64,000 nt of DNA from contig JARBJD010000018.1 in NCBI GenBank assembly GCA_033064195.1, positions 62,001-126,000 of the forward strand. Reading direction: 5' to 3'. The position numbers were made by a program, and so were the translations under genes. The DNA comes from Blattamonas nauphoetae (taxonomy: Eukaryota > Preaxostyla > Oxymonadida). A model generated the notes under the pieces. It did no database searches. It had not been told where the DNA came from and saw only the letters and a list, made by a program, of their open reading frames with translations. This document shows positions 31,378 through 43,145 of this stretch, one piece after another (position 1 is the first letter of the stretch; each line of letters opens with the position of its first letter).

Positions 31378-31922
31378 GTTGAGTAAGTTGTGGAGTCTGG
31401 GCAGACTCGAAAGTCATTGAATCGTCTCGGCCCAGGATCGTGTCCAATGATTCCGCAGGGTTACCTGTCAGAGAGGAGATGTTCTATTCGCCGATCAGAT
31501 GAGAGATGAATGAAATAGACAAACCAACATCGATAGGGTGAACCAACTGCTCCCCATTATAAAAGTCGATTGGACGTCCAGTCCTGGACGTCCAATTGGA
31601 TTGTCCAATTCTGCCGACTCTCCGAAAACACAGAAAACGGAATGCACTAATTGTGTAGACTACAGAAAAAAAGTTTCAGCGAAATGTCCAGTCACGTCCA
31701 ATGACGTCCAATGGTGGGTGGATCAAGTCGAGATTCACACTTGGCTAAATATGATCAAATTATCTCCATTTCTCTATTTCTTAAGTAATTATTGTCATTT
31801 CTTTGTGAAAATGATTGAATGAGTGAATTGAGGATGAGAGAAGCAAGTCGAAAAATGAATGTCCAATTGAGGTCGATTGTCCAGTCCAACATTGGCAACG
31901 TCCAATCCAATTAACATGCCAA

Positions 31923-34900
31923 GTGCTTGACCGACACTCCAACCTATCTCGGCCAACACTTCAAATCCCGTCGAATCCTCTTTAAGACAATTTTCTTCAA
32001 ACTGTGCACATTCAAAGACTGCTTATCAGATGTACAGTTTGGCGGTGCAATCTGTCTCGACCGACAAGGCTCCCTTCTAGTCGAGGACTGTTCGTTCAAG
32101 ACATCTCGATGCAATCACTTAGGTGGTGCTATCTTCTTCAACGTCTCGTCAGGAGCCACTTTCACAGCAACGTCGTCATCATTCGTTGGCTGCTCGAGTG
32201 TGGATTACGGTGGTGGGTCAATTCATCTCTCTCATGCACCATCAGCGACCTTATTCAACTGCGTTTTTATCGATTCCAAGTCAAAATCTCATGGAGGGAG
32301 CATCTTTTTAAGCAGATGGGACGCTCTCTCGACATCATCATCAATCACTAATTGTCTCTTCGAGAACTGCAGGACAACCAATGATGAAGAAAACCCGTTT
32401 AACGGAGGGGCTCTGTACTTCGTCAGAGCAATCACAATTCAGCTCAATTTTGTCGGTTTTCGGGGAAACAAAGCAGCATACTCTCAAGGCAATGACGTTA
32501 TGTTTGCTAGCTCATCATCTTTGATCACGTCGGAAACGATTGTTGGATGCACGTCAACATCTGACTCTCCTCGACTGCGAGTTTATGAAGAAGCAGCAGG
32601 CACAGATGATCATCTCCCAAATCCAACAACGATTCCCTCAATTGTTTCGTGTAAACCAACAACAATTGATTCAGACACTGCCAAATTCACTCTGAAGATG
32701 AGCGAGACGATCACGAGAACAGTTCTGGTGCTGATTGACAATTCTGATTCGACAAGAACACCAACAGGCGAGCAGGCACCGAACATTGGACGAGTCCTCT
32801 CTTTCTCTTTCAACAATTCTGACTACAGTTCGTGTCGTGTTCCACTTGGGGAGAAAGGCCTTGTCCAAACTCCCCTCTCCGCTTATTCAGTCATCAAATC
32901 ATCATTTGTTGGAAGTTTCATACTCTCAGCCAGCTGTGTTCTGGACGAAAACGGAAAGAATGCGTTGATCACCATTTCCGGTCAGAACATCACATCTCAC
33001 ACACTCTCTGTGACTCTCTCCGACAACACCGTCCTCAACTTTGATTTCCTACCAAACCAGTCAATCTCCAAAGTACTGACTGTTCCTCTGACCGTTGCTT
33101 CGCCAAAATTGAAATACGGAGAGACATACAGAATCGTCAGTGCAAAATCTCGAACCCTCACTCATCAACACATCTCCGTCAATTCACCTCTCAACCTCGT
33201 CATCCCCAATCTGCCTCGTCTGACAACACTCAACGAAGCAGAATATGACACAGCACTGAAGACGGTCAGGATCAGCCTGAAAGGAGTGAATCTCTCAGGA
33301 ACTCACAAAGTGACACTTTCAGTGAATGGAACAGAGACAGTGACGATTGATGTTGTGTTCAGTTCGTCTCAAGGACAACTTTTCGGAATCCTGTTCGACA
33401 GCGGCACACCAACGAAGGTGAACGTGTCATACAACACTCGATATGAGATCGTCGAGATGAAGAAAGATGATGTGAAAGTGTTATGTTTGGGAGACTGTTC
33501 ATTCACAACGATTGCTGAGCCGACTCGTCTTGTGACGATGGAATGTGGATCTGATGAAGCGAAGAAGACAGTGAAGATAGAGATGACTGGACGTGTATTT
33601 GATCCAAAATCGACATACCACGTTGGGCTGAGCATTGCTAAGACACTGAAGCACACAGTTGAGATGAGATTGAACAGCAGTTCGGGATTGTGGGAAGGGT
33701 CAGCGATTCTGTATCCATCAAGTTCGGCGAAGCTGGAATATGGAAAGACGTATGATGTGAGCTCGTTCCAGAAAGTCAGCAACGCAACTGGGCTGTTGTT
33801 CGAAGCAAACTCGATCCAAATAATACCGCAACCGTGTCGACTATTGAAGGTTGAGTCGAGCGATAAAGTTGGACTGAACTCGACGATGCTGACACTCTCC
33901 ACTCTCGCACTGACAAACGGAGCCAAATCCACCCTCCAATTGACAGGGACTCCTCTTGGCTCGTCTTCCGGCTCCGCTCACATCGTCCCTTTGTACTTCA
34001 CAGCCACTTCGCAGCCAACACACTCCTTCACTCTCTCGCTGTATCCGACGGATGGAGCAGACTTGAAATATGGTCACAAATATTCAGTGGATTGGATGAA
34101 GACTGGATCGACATCTGTTCTCATCGAAACTGATTCCTGCTCCTTCTCCACTCCCGTCTTGCCCGAACGGCTTGTGAAGGTCTTGTGTGATGGGACATTC
34201 TCCGACGCGAAGAAGAAAACGATGACGGTGACATTCGAATCGCTGGGCTTGAAATCATTGAATGAGTATTCGATGATTTTGAAATCTACAGCAACAAAGG
34301 AAGTGCCGTCTCACACGAAGACTCTGAAATTGTTCGCCGTCTCGACGAACCTTCTGGCTTCTCACACAGCAGTTCTGTTCCCCAGAAAGACATCAGCCGC
34401 AGATCGAAGTGGACAGCTGGAGTTTGGGTTGACATACACGGTGTGTGAATTCAAACGAGGAGTGAACTCTCTTCTGTTTGACACTGAACACATCACTGTG
34501 ACGACACCACCGGAGCCACCTCGTCTGACCGAGATTTCGTGTACGGGATCAACAGATCAAAAGAAGAAGGCGACACTCTCAGTGAAGGGAAGGAAGATGA
34601 GAACTGATGAGAGATACACACTCACGCTGAAAGTGAAAGACATGACAAGCAACACTCGACCGACAGTTGAAGTGCGGTTCGCATCAGCTGAAAGTGGAAC
34701 CGGATCAGCTGTGCTCTTCTCGACGACATCGACCGAGATCCAACTGGACTACAACACAACATACGAAGTGATTGGAGTGACTGACTCTGCTCTGACACCG
34801 ATGGTGTGCGAGGATGGACTGACATTCACAACGATTGTCGAACCCAGCCGAATTGAAGGTGTATCGCGAGTGCTGGATGGAAAGAAGACGAAGATGATTG

Positions 34901-37857
34901 TTTCTTTGTTAGGTCGAAAATTGAAGAGTGGGATGGGAAAGATTGGAGTTTTTCGAGGGAGTTCGAAATGGACATCAGTCACAACGATCGTATCTGATTC
35001 AGATGGGAAATGGAAAGCGGAATTTCTGGTTGGCATCTCCGAAAGCTCGACTGTTCTGAAATATGGATCGACGTACACGCTGTGTGGCTTGGATGGGAGT
35101 GCGTACTTCGTGAACGAAGGAATCACAATCACAGTTCCTCATCCTCCAGTCGTGAGCTCGATGATCCCAGAATTGAACACAAGCACGCACACTTCGTTCC
35201 GTGTTGTGATGTCTGGATCTGATTTGCCAGCGTCAGGGTCTTTCACTGCGTCATTCTCTGGAAATGCTGGAACATTTGTGATTTCGTTGTCAGAAAAATC
35301 AAAATGGAGATCGGACTGGATTTCTGTTTCGAAGACTAGCGCGTTCAAGTTCAACAAGACATACACGCTGACATCGCTGATTGATTCGTCTTCTGGAACA
35401 GCTGATCATCTGTTGTGTTCTGGAGTGACGATGACAACACCTCTCGGACCGACTTTGACTGGATTGGGAGGAGTGTCTCTGACAGGTGCTTCGCTTGATT
35501 GTGTTTCGATTGTTGTGAATGTTGCTCGAATTGTTGCCGACACATTCGAAGTTTCAGTGTTCGATATTGATGACGCTTGGAAAGTGCCGATCCCGTTGTC
35601 GATCTCTTTCTCGTCATGCGCTTCATTGAAAGGTGTGATAACACACTCTGTGAGTTGGGTCTCTGGGCTGCAATATGGTCATCGCTACAGAATTGATTCG
35701 ATGTCGAGTTCGACGATGTCTGTCTCAATTCCGTCTCCAATTATCTTCGAAGTCCCTGTGATGTCGTCCTTTGACAACATCTCGATTCCTCCCAACTCCA
35801 TCCGCACGTTCATCAAAATTCATCTGTCTGGAAATGGCTTCATTGGCCAATATGCAGTGACACTCACTTCTGGACTCTCGTTTCTCGTCACCGCTCATTC
35901 TAACACATCAGCTGTCTCTGAAGAAATGGCACTTGGATGGCCAGACAGCCTCGCTTTCGACACTCACTTCACCATCCAGTCAATCGTATCCACGATTCCG
36001 GATTCGAGCATTGCTTTAAAACGAACGCTATCATTCACAACTCCAAAGAAACAAGATTCACTGTCTCTGTTTGTGGATGGTCGAACTGGAGAGACGAGTC
36101 GGTTTTGTAGAGAATCGTCTCGTCCTTGCTTGTCTGTGGTAGTTGGTTGGGAGATTGTTTCTCAACTTGGAGTTCGTCGACCAACGATTGGGATTGTTGA
36201 CTCAGCGACACTTGGATCACCGATTCGAGTTGAGAATGGGATGGTTGCGCTTCTTTCGAGTTTTGGAAATGTTGATCCGACACTTCGAATTCCTTCATCT
36301 GCTTGTGATCATGTGGAAAGTGGGATGATTGTTGTGTCGTCATCGACACTTGAGATTCGCGATATTGACATTGTGATTGACTCTCTCTCTCCTTCGTTCG
36401 TTCTCCTGTTTGCTGAGAACTCGTCCTTGACACTGAAAGAAGGGTCATTCGTTGGACCACAATCAAACCCTTCTTCAAACGATGAATTGTCTGAAAAGAT
36501 CTGCGATTGGACGAGTGGAATTCTACAGCTGGACAACTGCGACACGTCGATCTCGGACATGAAACTGAACCATCTTTCATTTGGAGCTGTGAACATAAGG
36601 AATGGCTCACTAGAACTTGTGACAAGTTCATTTCATGCCAACTCACCGAATCAGCCATCTTTCCCTTCGCTCCGTCGAAACATCCACTGCTCGGATGGGG
36701 GACACATTGAGATTGGGAGTCTGACTGGAGGGGATGGCGTTGGGGACAAGATGGGATGGTTCTCTCGCTCTGACTGCACTCTGTCGGGAGACGGCGTGGA
36801 TATCAAAACTGCTTTTTTCGCTCCAACACTCAACGCCGATGAATCAAAGACGACGTTCACGAAGAAAACAGGGACATTCGAAGTTGAGATTGTTGGAACG
36901 GTTTTGATTCCGTGTGGTCTGTTGTTGGAAGTGTTTGAGCTGACGAAAGACAAGAAAGAAGGAAGCCAACTTCTGTTCAAACTGAATGTGGACTCAACCC
37001 AATCATTCACTGAAAAGAACAGCAAACTCGCGATCCCTCAAACGAGTCTGAAGGAATTGAAGGGTGAACTTGAATGGCGAGGCCGACTTGTGTTTGGAGA
37101 CTCACTGAAAACTGTTGAGACGATACTGATTCAGAAGAACCTTCTAGGGCGTATTTTGGACGCGATTCTGAACACCATGAAATGGTGGCTTCCTGTTGTA
37201 ATTCTTTTGATGTGTACTCTGGTTGGAGTGATTGTTGTTGTGTGTCGCCGGCGTCGACAGAACAAGGAAATGGCCAGAGCAAGAACATCATTGACCTACT
37301 TTTCGATATGTTCGAATGAGGATCAGATTGAGCCGCAGGTGTGTGTGGGAGTGGATGGGTTGAGAGAAGAGTTGATTGTGGAAGGATTGCGCCTGTCGAG
37401 ACCATCGACGAGTTCGGAGATGCTGATACTGCACACCACGCTGTTCGACGTGCTGCACAGCGATGGGTGTTTGGTGTCGAAGAGAGAGACGGAGGAGCTG
37501 ATTGTGAATGGACTGGCTGTGCTGGAGGCGTCGGGGATGAACAGAGACGTGCTCTCCATCGTGAATACGCGCGTCCTCGTCTTCAACGAGGAGATGGAAC
37601 TATTCATCCAACTATCAGACTTGAAGATGCTTGAGGGAGAGGGATTGCGATGGGGAGCACCTGAACAAGGGCTGGGTGGGAGTGGTGAGGAGGACAGACA
37701 GAAAGCGTTGGTGTTCCGTGTGGGGATGATGCTGTGGGAGATTGAGACGGGGGAGGTTCCTTTCGGACAGCTGGATGCGCTGAATGCGCATCTGAACGTG
37801 ATGATGGGAATGGTTCCCGACTTGGAGAGTGTGGGGAGTGTGGAGATGGGGAACGAC
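31923..37857 (+). CDS. Surface protein paralog 3, piece 3: main ectodomain, TM helix, pseudokinase N-part
   Basis: The frame continues as 'LTDTPTYLGQHF' (paralog 2: 'LTDTPTHLGQHF'). It runs through beta-helix-like rungs, about ten Ig-like repeats ('LKYGETYRIVSAKS', 'LEYGKTYDVSSF', 'LEFGLTYTVCEF'), the cap 'FCRESSRPCLS', a second beta-helix stretch, and a membrane helix near 37180 ('MKWWLPVVILL'). The pseudokinase follows with 'RWGAPEQG' and 'FRVGMMLWEIETGEVPFGQL'. It has more Ig-like repeats than paralog 2, so repeat number varies between copies. The kinase lobe is cut at 37857 by a 788-bp element. The frame that continues to 38052 encodes element sequence. Confidence 0.88.
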
Positions 37858-38645
37858 TATAACCCATCAAGCAAATCGACTAAAACCCATCAAGTCTCAA
37901 ACTCTTTCTTTATTGCGAGACATTTTGGCGACGAAACTTCTGAGTGTTCACTGCATAGACATTCTGAGTTAGTTGAGATGAGAGGCTTCGTCGCGCTGGC
38001 AGTGAGACACAGCAGGAGAGGACGGGTCGAGTCGGATCGAAGGCGAGAGTGAGAGAGTGAAGTTGAGATTGTCGGAAGACAAGCCCGGCGACTCCACTCC
38101 CAAAATGTGCACAAGGTCGAGTGGCATAGTCCTCTCCTTCCATCACAAATCCCTTCCACGCCCCATTCCACCTTTGTCCACAGCAGATTCTTCGACGCGA
38201 GAACACGACTCTAAATCGAGCATCAGAAGACGCATAAGGCGAGGTTGGTGTGGTTGGAGTGGGTGGAGACAGTGGACCGACGCCTGCGTTGCTGTGCCGT
38301 CCTCGTTGGGCGATCACTGCGTCTGTTCCGTCTGCCGAGGAGGAGACCCTACGAACGAGGACGACGAGAAGGACGACGACGATGGGTTGGAGAGCATCGA
38401 CGGCTCATTCGACATTTCGTTCGCTTTCCAGCACATGTTCTCCGTGTGTCTCACATTCCAACCAACGATACCACACACGACACTCCGTCTCCTGTCTCCT
38501 TCTCCTCGTCCTCACCATTCGCCTTCTCTTTCACTTTCACGCTCGCCTCAACAGACTGAAGAACAGCGAATGGAGGCGAGTGCGTTGGGTTTGGTGGGTT
38601 GAGCAAAACTTGATGGGTTTTAGTCGATTTGCTTGATGGGTTATA
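37858..38645. mobile_element. 788-bp element with perfect 38-bp terminal inverted repeats
   Basis: The left end TATAACCCATCAAGCAAATC and the following 18 bases are repeated exactly in inverted form at the right end. The repeat itself contains ACCCATCAAG twice. Removal at these ends joins GAC to GTC and restores the kinase frame exactly, so there is no target duplication. The interior has an open frame (38057-38602) of low-complexity, basic and Asp-rich sequence with no known domain. The family is unknown to me. Confidence 0.82.
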
Positions 38646-38789
38646 GTCGGTCCCGTGGAGATGCGAAGACTGATTGCAGAGTGCTTGGAACGAGATCCGG
38701 CTGCTCGTCCCACTCTTCCGATGATCGTGGATGAGTTGAAGGGGATGAAAGAAGGAAGGAAGAAGGAGGAGGATGGTGACGGAGATTGA
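38646..38789 (+). CDS. Surface protein paralog 3, piece 4: end of pseudokinase
   Basis: After the 788-bp element the frame continues 'VGPVEMRRLIAECLERDPAA' and 'RPTLPMIVDELKGM', the last kinase subdomain with its conserved Arg, then a Lys/Glu/Asp tail and a stop. Paralog 1 has the matching 'CLSFQPDDRPTLDDVGKEL'. The four pieces of paralog 3 add up to about 2360 codons once the single extra C is allowed for. Confidence 0.82.
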   Translation, partial: VGPVEMRRLIAECLERDPAARPTLPMIVDELKGMKEGRKKEEDGDGD

Positions 38790-39690
38790 GAATGTGGGAG
38801 CTGATGGAGGAACAGCCTGTCAACCCAACTTGTGAATACTCGTTCTCGTCCTCGTCTCTGTCTTCCTCGTATTCACCGTGTAAGCCTGCTCTGTTCATTC
38901 AGAGCCGTCGAAGCTTTTCACTATCGTTTATCGTTTTCTGTTCTTTCTCTCTTTCGTTCGTTCCTGATTCTGTCTTTCTGAATTTCAGTTTGGCGACTGT
39001 TCGCTCTGTTTCTTCATTTCTGCTCTCCTTCCTCCTCCTCTCTCCCGCGCGTGATGGAGTTGTTGTGAGGCAACAAGATCGTTTCTTCATTTCTCCTTTC
39101 CTCTTTTCTTTCTCTTTCGCTGAAATTGTGTTTCCTGTTGTCATCTTCGTGACTCGCCTTTTCTCGTCGTTGCACACTCACGTGCTGTCTGAGTTCCTAT
39201 TCGGGACTTCACTGGCCCGATGAGTGCTGTCTCGAACCATTCTTTGCCAATTTTTGACCAATCTCGATTATGTTTGCATTTGGGAAACCAGTCTTCTCTT
39301 TGTTTCATTTCACCACCATGTCGAATGACTTTTTTCAAAATCTTACGAGTGCTGGTGCCGAAGCGAACGATCCTGGAAAATCATCCCTTTCTTCAATAAT
39401 CGAGTCGGCATCTCTCTCTCGCTCCCACTCCGACCCTCACTCCCCTCATCACCTCTCCCTCGACCCCCGAACCCAAATCCTCGCCATCTTCTTCTCTCCT
39501 TCAGCTCAGAGTCTCACTCGCTTCCCACAAATCCCTCCGTCATCTTCCTCTCTCTCCTGCTTCCCTTCCACACTCCCCCATTCTCCTCCACCCCTCCCGA
39601 AGATGACGAGCTCACGTCACTCGCACTCTGCCACTCCGATCCTTCATCCACCAACACTTCCCTCTTCCCTCCTCCCAATCCATGACACGG
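38790..39690. other. Flank between paralog 3 and the ABC remnant
   Basis: Mostly T/C-rich sequence with open frames lacking any recognisable domain. It presumably includes the 3' UTR of paralog 3. No repeat or RNA gene is seen. Confidence 0.5.
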
Positions 39691-39699
39691 CTTTCTCCC

Positions 39700-40010
39700 T
39701 CCATCCAGCTTCGAGAAGACCGGAGGCTGTTCACAGGAACGATCCGACACAACCTGGACTGTGGAGCGAAAACATCGGACGACCGGATCTGGGAAGTTTG
39801 GGAGATGAGAAAGAAGCGAGAGATTGTGGCGGGTCTTCCGCTTGGGCTGGACTAGCAGGTGACGGAGGGAGGAAGCAACCTCTCGGCTGGACAGCGTCAG
39901 CTGTTGTGTTTTGGGCGAGCGATTCTGAACAACTGCCGAGTGGTTGTGATGCACGAAGCGACAGCGAATGTGGATGTGGAGAAGGACGCGAAGATACAGC
40001 GGACGAGTCG
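39700..40010 (+). pseudogene. ABC transporter (MRP/ABCC-like) nucleotide-binding domain remnant
   Basis: In one frame the sequence encodes 'RRLFTGTIRHNLDCGAKTSD' and then an in-frame TAG. It continues as 'VTEGGSNLSAGQRQLLCFGR', the ABC signature motif, and 'CRVVVMHEATANVD', a Walker B whose Asp is replaced by His. Spacing and motif flavour match the second nucleotide-binding domain of multidrug-resistance-type ABCC transporters. There is no Walker A or membrane region nearby. It is a non-functional fragment. Confidence 0.85.
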
Positions 40011-40224
40011 GGAGAAGTTCCCGACTGACTTCATTTCCGACGACGTTCAGCAACCAAGACAAGCCAGCGATTCTCAACGAACTTCATCAGAGACAAACGA
40101 AGGGTGGACTGGACATGCTTCGGTGAGTGATCGTCGAGATCATTCCGTCCAGTTTCGAGAGCGTTGTGTGGATGGCTGGAAGTGCCTCAGACACAAACAA
40201 CACCACAGTCCTCTCAGTCCAACA

Positions 40225-42640
40225 TCAACCGAACCCGTTCGCATTCAACGCCAGCTTGATTCTAAATCGTCTGACAACAGTTTGAACGTTCCGATTGGTG
40301 TCCACCTCCATCCCCACCACTCGCAGTTCAAACGCATCGTCCCACCCTTCTTCCCTCAAACGCACTTCTCGTCTCTTCTGTCGTTCTCGTTTTTCTCGAT
40401 TCCATTTGTATGTTCTGTTCAGCATGCTCCCGATGACAATTCCAAAATTCATTTCGTTCTCCATCTCAACCATCTGTCGCACTTCCCATTTCCTAAGTTC
40501 TGACACAAAGTCCGCATCGTGTTCGTCAGATCGAAGTTCCATGTTCTTGATGCGATTGTGGATCCAGAAGAGATGACTATCGAGTTCAGCTTTGTCTTCT
40601 TCCTCCAGAAGGAGTGTGTCCGAATGGTGGAATATGAATGTGATGAATTGTTTGGCTGGCTCGAACACCGAAACACGAATGAGAGGATACTGTTCGAATT
40701 GTGCTTCTTCATCGTCTCCAATCGGATTCAACATGTTGGTAATGAATTTGGTGAGTGTGAACAGAGTATTTGACTCGGAGAGAGGAAGAGAAACAAAATC
40801 GACTGTTTCAAACATCCCACCAACAAGATTTGCTTTTAAGAACTGCTCCCTCATCGATGGAAAGTCAACAACGATGTTGATGAGAGTGATGAGCAGAGAG
40901 AATAGTGGTATGATCATTTAACGTAAAGGTGTGATCCTTGGATCACACCTTTCACTTTTTATGGTATGATCATTTTCACTATTTTTACCATCACTTCATG
41001 TTTTTCTCATCTTCATAAAAACCACCAAATGTCGAGAATCTTCACAGTTATCAGGGAAATGAAGCAAATAATCAGAGTGATGAACGAGATCGAAGGTCAA
41101 AAAGCCAATCTTCATCTGAGCCGATATTCTCAACATATTCATGTCCTTTCGTGGAAAAAGTGACAGTATCTGTCAGTTATCAGCTTTGAGGGACACCATA
41201 AACCATAGAAGGATCTCAACAACGTTAACAATGGATCATGTCCAAAAAAGTGCACTATGGAAACTCAAAAAATGAATTTTCACCATTTCACCTCTTTTTG
41301 CGAGAATAAGTTGTTTTCAAGAAAACAAAGGTGAAATAGACGATATATCGGTGAAATGGGCGGTTTGATCAATTTTGGTGTGATCAATGTGATCACACTC
41401 TTGTCCCTGGTGATGAGTGTGTTCTCTCTGATGTCTCTGTGATTGAGCTTGATAGAGTTAAGAAGGAGGTCGGGGAAGGATGGATCGTCGAGGATGATTG
41501 TTTGGAAAGAAGATTTGTGGAATTCTGTGATCTGGAAAGTCAAACAGGCGAAGAATCTCCATCCATTGTTGACAAAGTCTTCACACCAATCTCGAAGGAT
41601 GTTCAAAGAATCAACCATTTGCGTGTCAACTCCAGAAACCTTGGGAGTGGATAGAAAAGAGTCGGAGGGAAGAGAAGCGATGAGAGTGTCGATGTTTGTA
41701 TTGTTCGTGAGAATCGTTGGGAGAGTTTCTTTCACAAAGAGAATCAATTCTCGCATGATTTTGGAATCTACCTGAAATGACGAGGGATGATGAGAAAAGT
41801 GAAAAACACACTTCGATTTGTGAATCTGTTTTCAGGAGGAGATATGGGAAGAGAAACGAACGTCTACAGAAATCAAGTGAACGGGTGATTCTGAACGGAT
41901 CGTCTTTCGTGAGGTGAATGTATTTTGGGATGTGGGAAGGATCGGTTGGGATATTAGTTTGGAATTTGGAGAAAACGATTCGGAGCTTCTTTGTCAGAGC
42001 ATCCAGGAAGGAGAGACCAGAATATTGTTGGTGTGGGGAAGATGATGGGATGATGGGCGAGGGAAGCTGTGTGAAAGCAGATGGATCTCGCTCGACGATA
42101 TAGTAAATAGTCCAGACAGAATTATAGGCGATTCTGAGATGAGGGAAGAGAGAAACACGAGCCAAAGCGGTGAGCACAGCAGATGGAGGCGATAAATTTC
42201 CGATTTTCTTGAATGTGGAAATGATGAAGTCTTCGTGTTGGAGAAAAAGCGAGTCGACGATTTCAGGTTCGAAAAAGAGTGATTCCATGCAAGAACAACA
42301 CTGAGAAGAAATGAAGAAGATGAAAAAATGAAACACACTGATTTTAATGCAGGGCATTTAGACCAATCTCCAAATTGCCTGATCACGAAAGAAGCGATTT
42401 CAGACGAAAGCGACGAGCGAACGAACGAGGGCGATTTCGAATCTGAAAGAAAGCAAGAAAGCAAGAAATGAAGACATCCATCATCACAACCAAGAAAACA
42501 ACAAACAAAGAATCTCAAGCAATTTCAACAGTTCAGCCTGAAAGCGAGAATGAACAGAAGAGAAAAGGAAAGACCTCAAGTCCAGATGAGTGAGGGACAC
42601 AACATAAGGGAGACAGAAATCGACACCAATCATCGAAACT
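40225..42640 (-). CDS. Helical-repeat family protein, copy A, main part (multi-exon, interrupted)
   Basis: Exons on the minus strand are 42640-42575, 42537-42507, 42442-42339, 42300-41812 and 41771-40225, joined by short GT-AG introns. The last exon is split by a 508-bp insertion at 40908-41415. The protein is Leu-, Ser- and Phe-rich and probably all-helical (for example 'PSFVRSSLSSEIASFVIRQF' and 'INIVVDFPSMREQF'), and ends with a Lys/Arg/Glu-rich tail ('WNREKRERQKRREVRLREE'). I associate it with a large family of uncharacterised HEAT/ARM-like proteins in Blattamonas; this is from memory, and no catalytic motif is visible. Its upstream exon is separated by the broken DIRS-like element. As sequenced it is disrupted. 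Confidence 0.75.
40908..41415. mobile_element. 508-bp insertion in the last exon of copy A
   Basis: AGTG is found on both sides (40904-40907 and 41416-41419). Removing the insert and one AGTG gives '...RENTLFSLLITLINIVV', a smooth continuation of the protein. The subterminal sequences are palindromic (AAAGGTGTGATCC with its complement at 40925-40952, and a GTGTGATCACATTGATCACA-type palindrome at the other end). There is no coding capacity. The outermost bases do not form a clear inverted repeat, so the exact family is open. Confidence 0.65.
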
Positions 42641-42999
42641 TTTCTACCAAACCAGTGCTCATCAACCTTGTGAGGCATAAACATGGTGATCTGCAAATAA
42701 CGGGTGGCCAGATCGAACCACAATAACAAACAAAAGAGTACCAATTTGTCTGTTATCATAAACAAGAGAAAGATTCCCGACAGGGGACTCAAGGGTCACA
42801 ATGTCAGTTCTGCCCAAGTGGGGGCGGTGATGAGCAAAAAAGTGTGGGGATCTTACCCACAACTCCAGAAAAGCCCCAACGGGGAAGAAAAACTGGAGGA
42901 AAAGAGAGGTCGGAAGGACTAATGAAGTGCAAAACACCGAAGGGTTGAAATATAAAAGAAAGACGCCTCTACCGCGTTTGCACCATTCCACACGAAGGG

Positions 43000-43145
43000 A
43001 AGAGCTGACATTCGCTCAATTCCCGAAAGGGAAGAGCTGTCCTTCGCTCAATTCCCGAAAAGGAAGAGCCGACATTCGCTCGATTCACGAAACGGAAGAG
43101 CTGTCACTTGCTCAATTCCATCGGGGGAAGAGCTGACATTCATAG
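43000..43145. repeat. 32-33-bp tandem repeat, about 4.5 copies
   Basis: The units read GGAAGAGCTGACATTCGCTC followed by AATTCCCGAAA, with variation between copies. It lies just before the internal complementary region of the broken DIRS-like element. Confidence 0.8.

Larger units (their letters stand above)
27196..31922 (-). mobile_element. hAT-like DNA transposon 2 (4.7 kb) inserted in paralog 3
   Basis: The 8-bp target duplication GTGCTTGA lies at 27188-27195 and 31923-31930. The terminal inverted repeats begin TTGGCCTGTTAA (left) and, complemented, TTGGCATGTTAA (right). Both ends carry clusters of a GTCCAATTGGAC/GTCCAGTC-type motif. An 835-residue transposase on the minus strand is open throughout. 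A 1.2-kb minisatellite lies between the left end and the transposase stop. The empty site is visible in paralog 2 near 10.2 kb. Confidence 0.92.

Noticed and set aside
37858-38052. C-terminal extension of paralog 3 after the kinase core
   Set aside because: It is element sequence; the true kinase end resumes at 38646.
38057-38602. 181-codon frame in the 788-bp element as a transposase
   Set aside because: It is low-complexity, with Ser/Pro/Asp-rich tracts and no catalytic motif; the element is too short for a known transposase.
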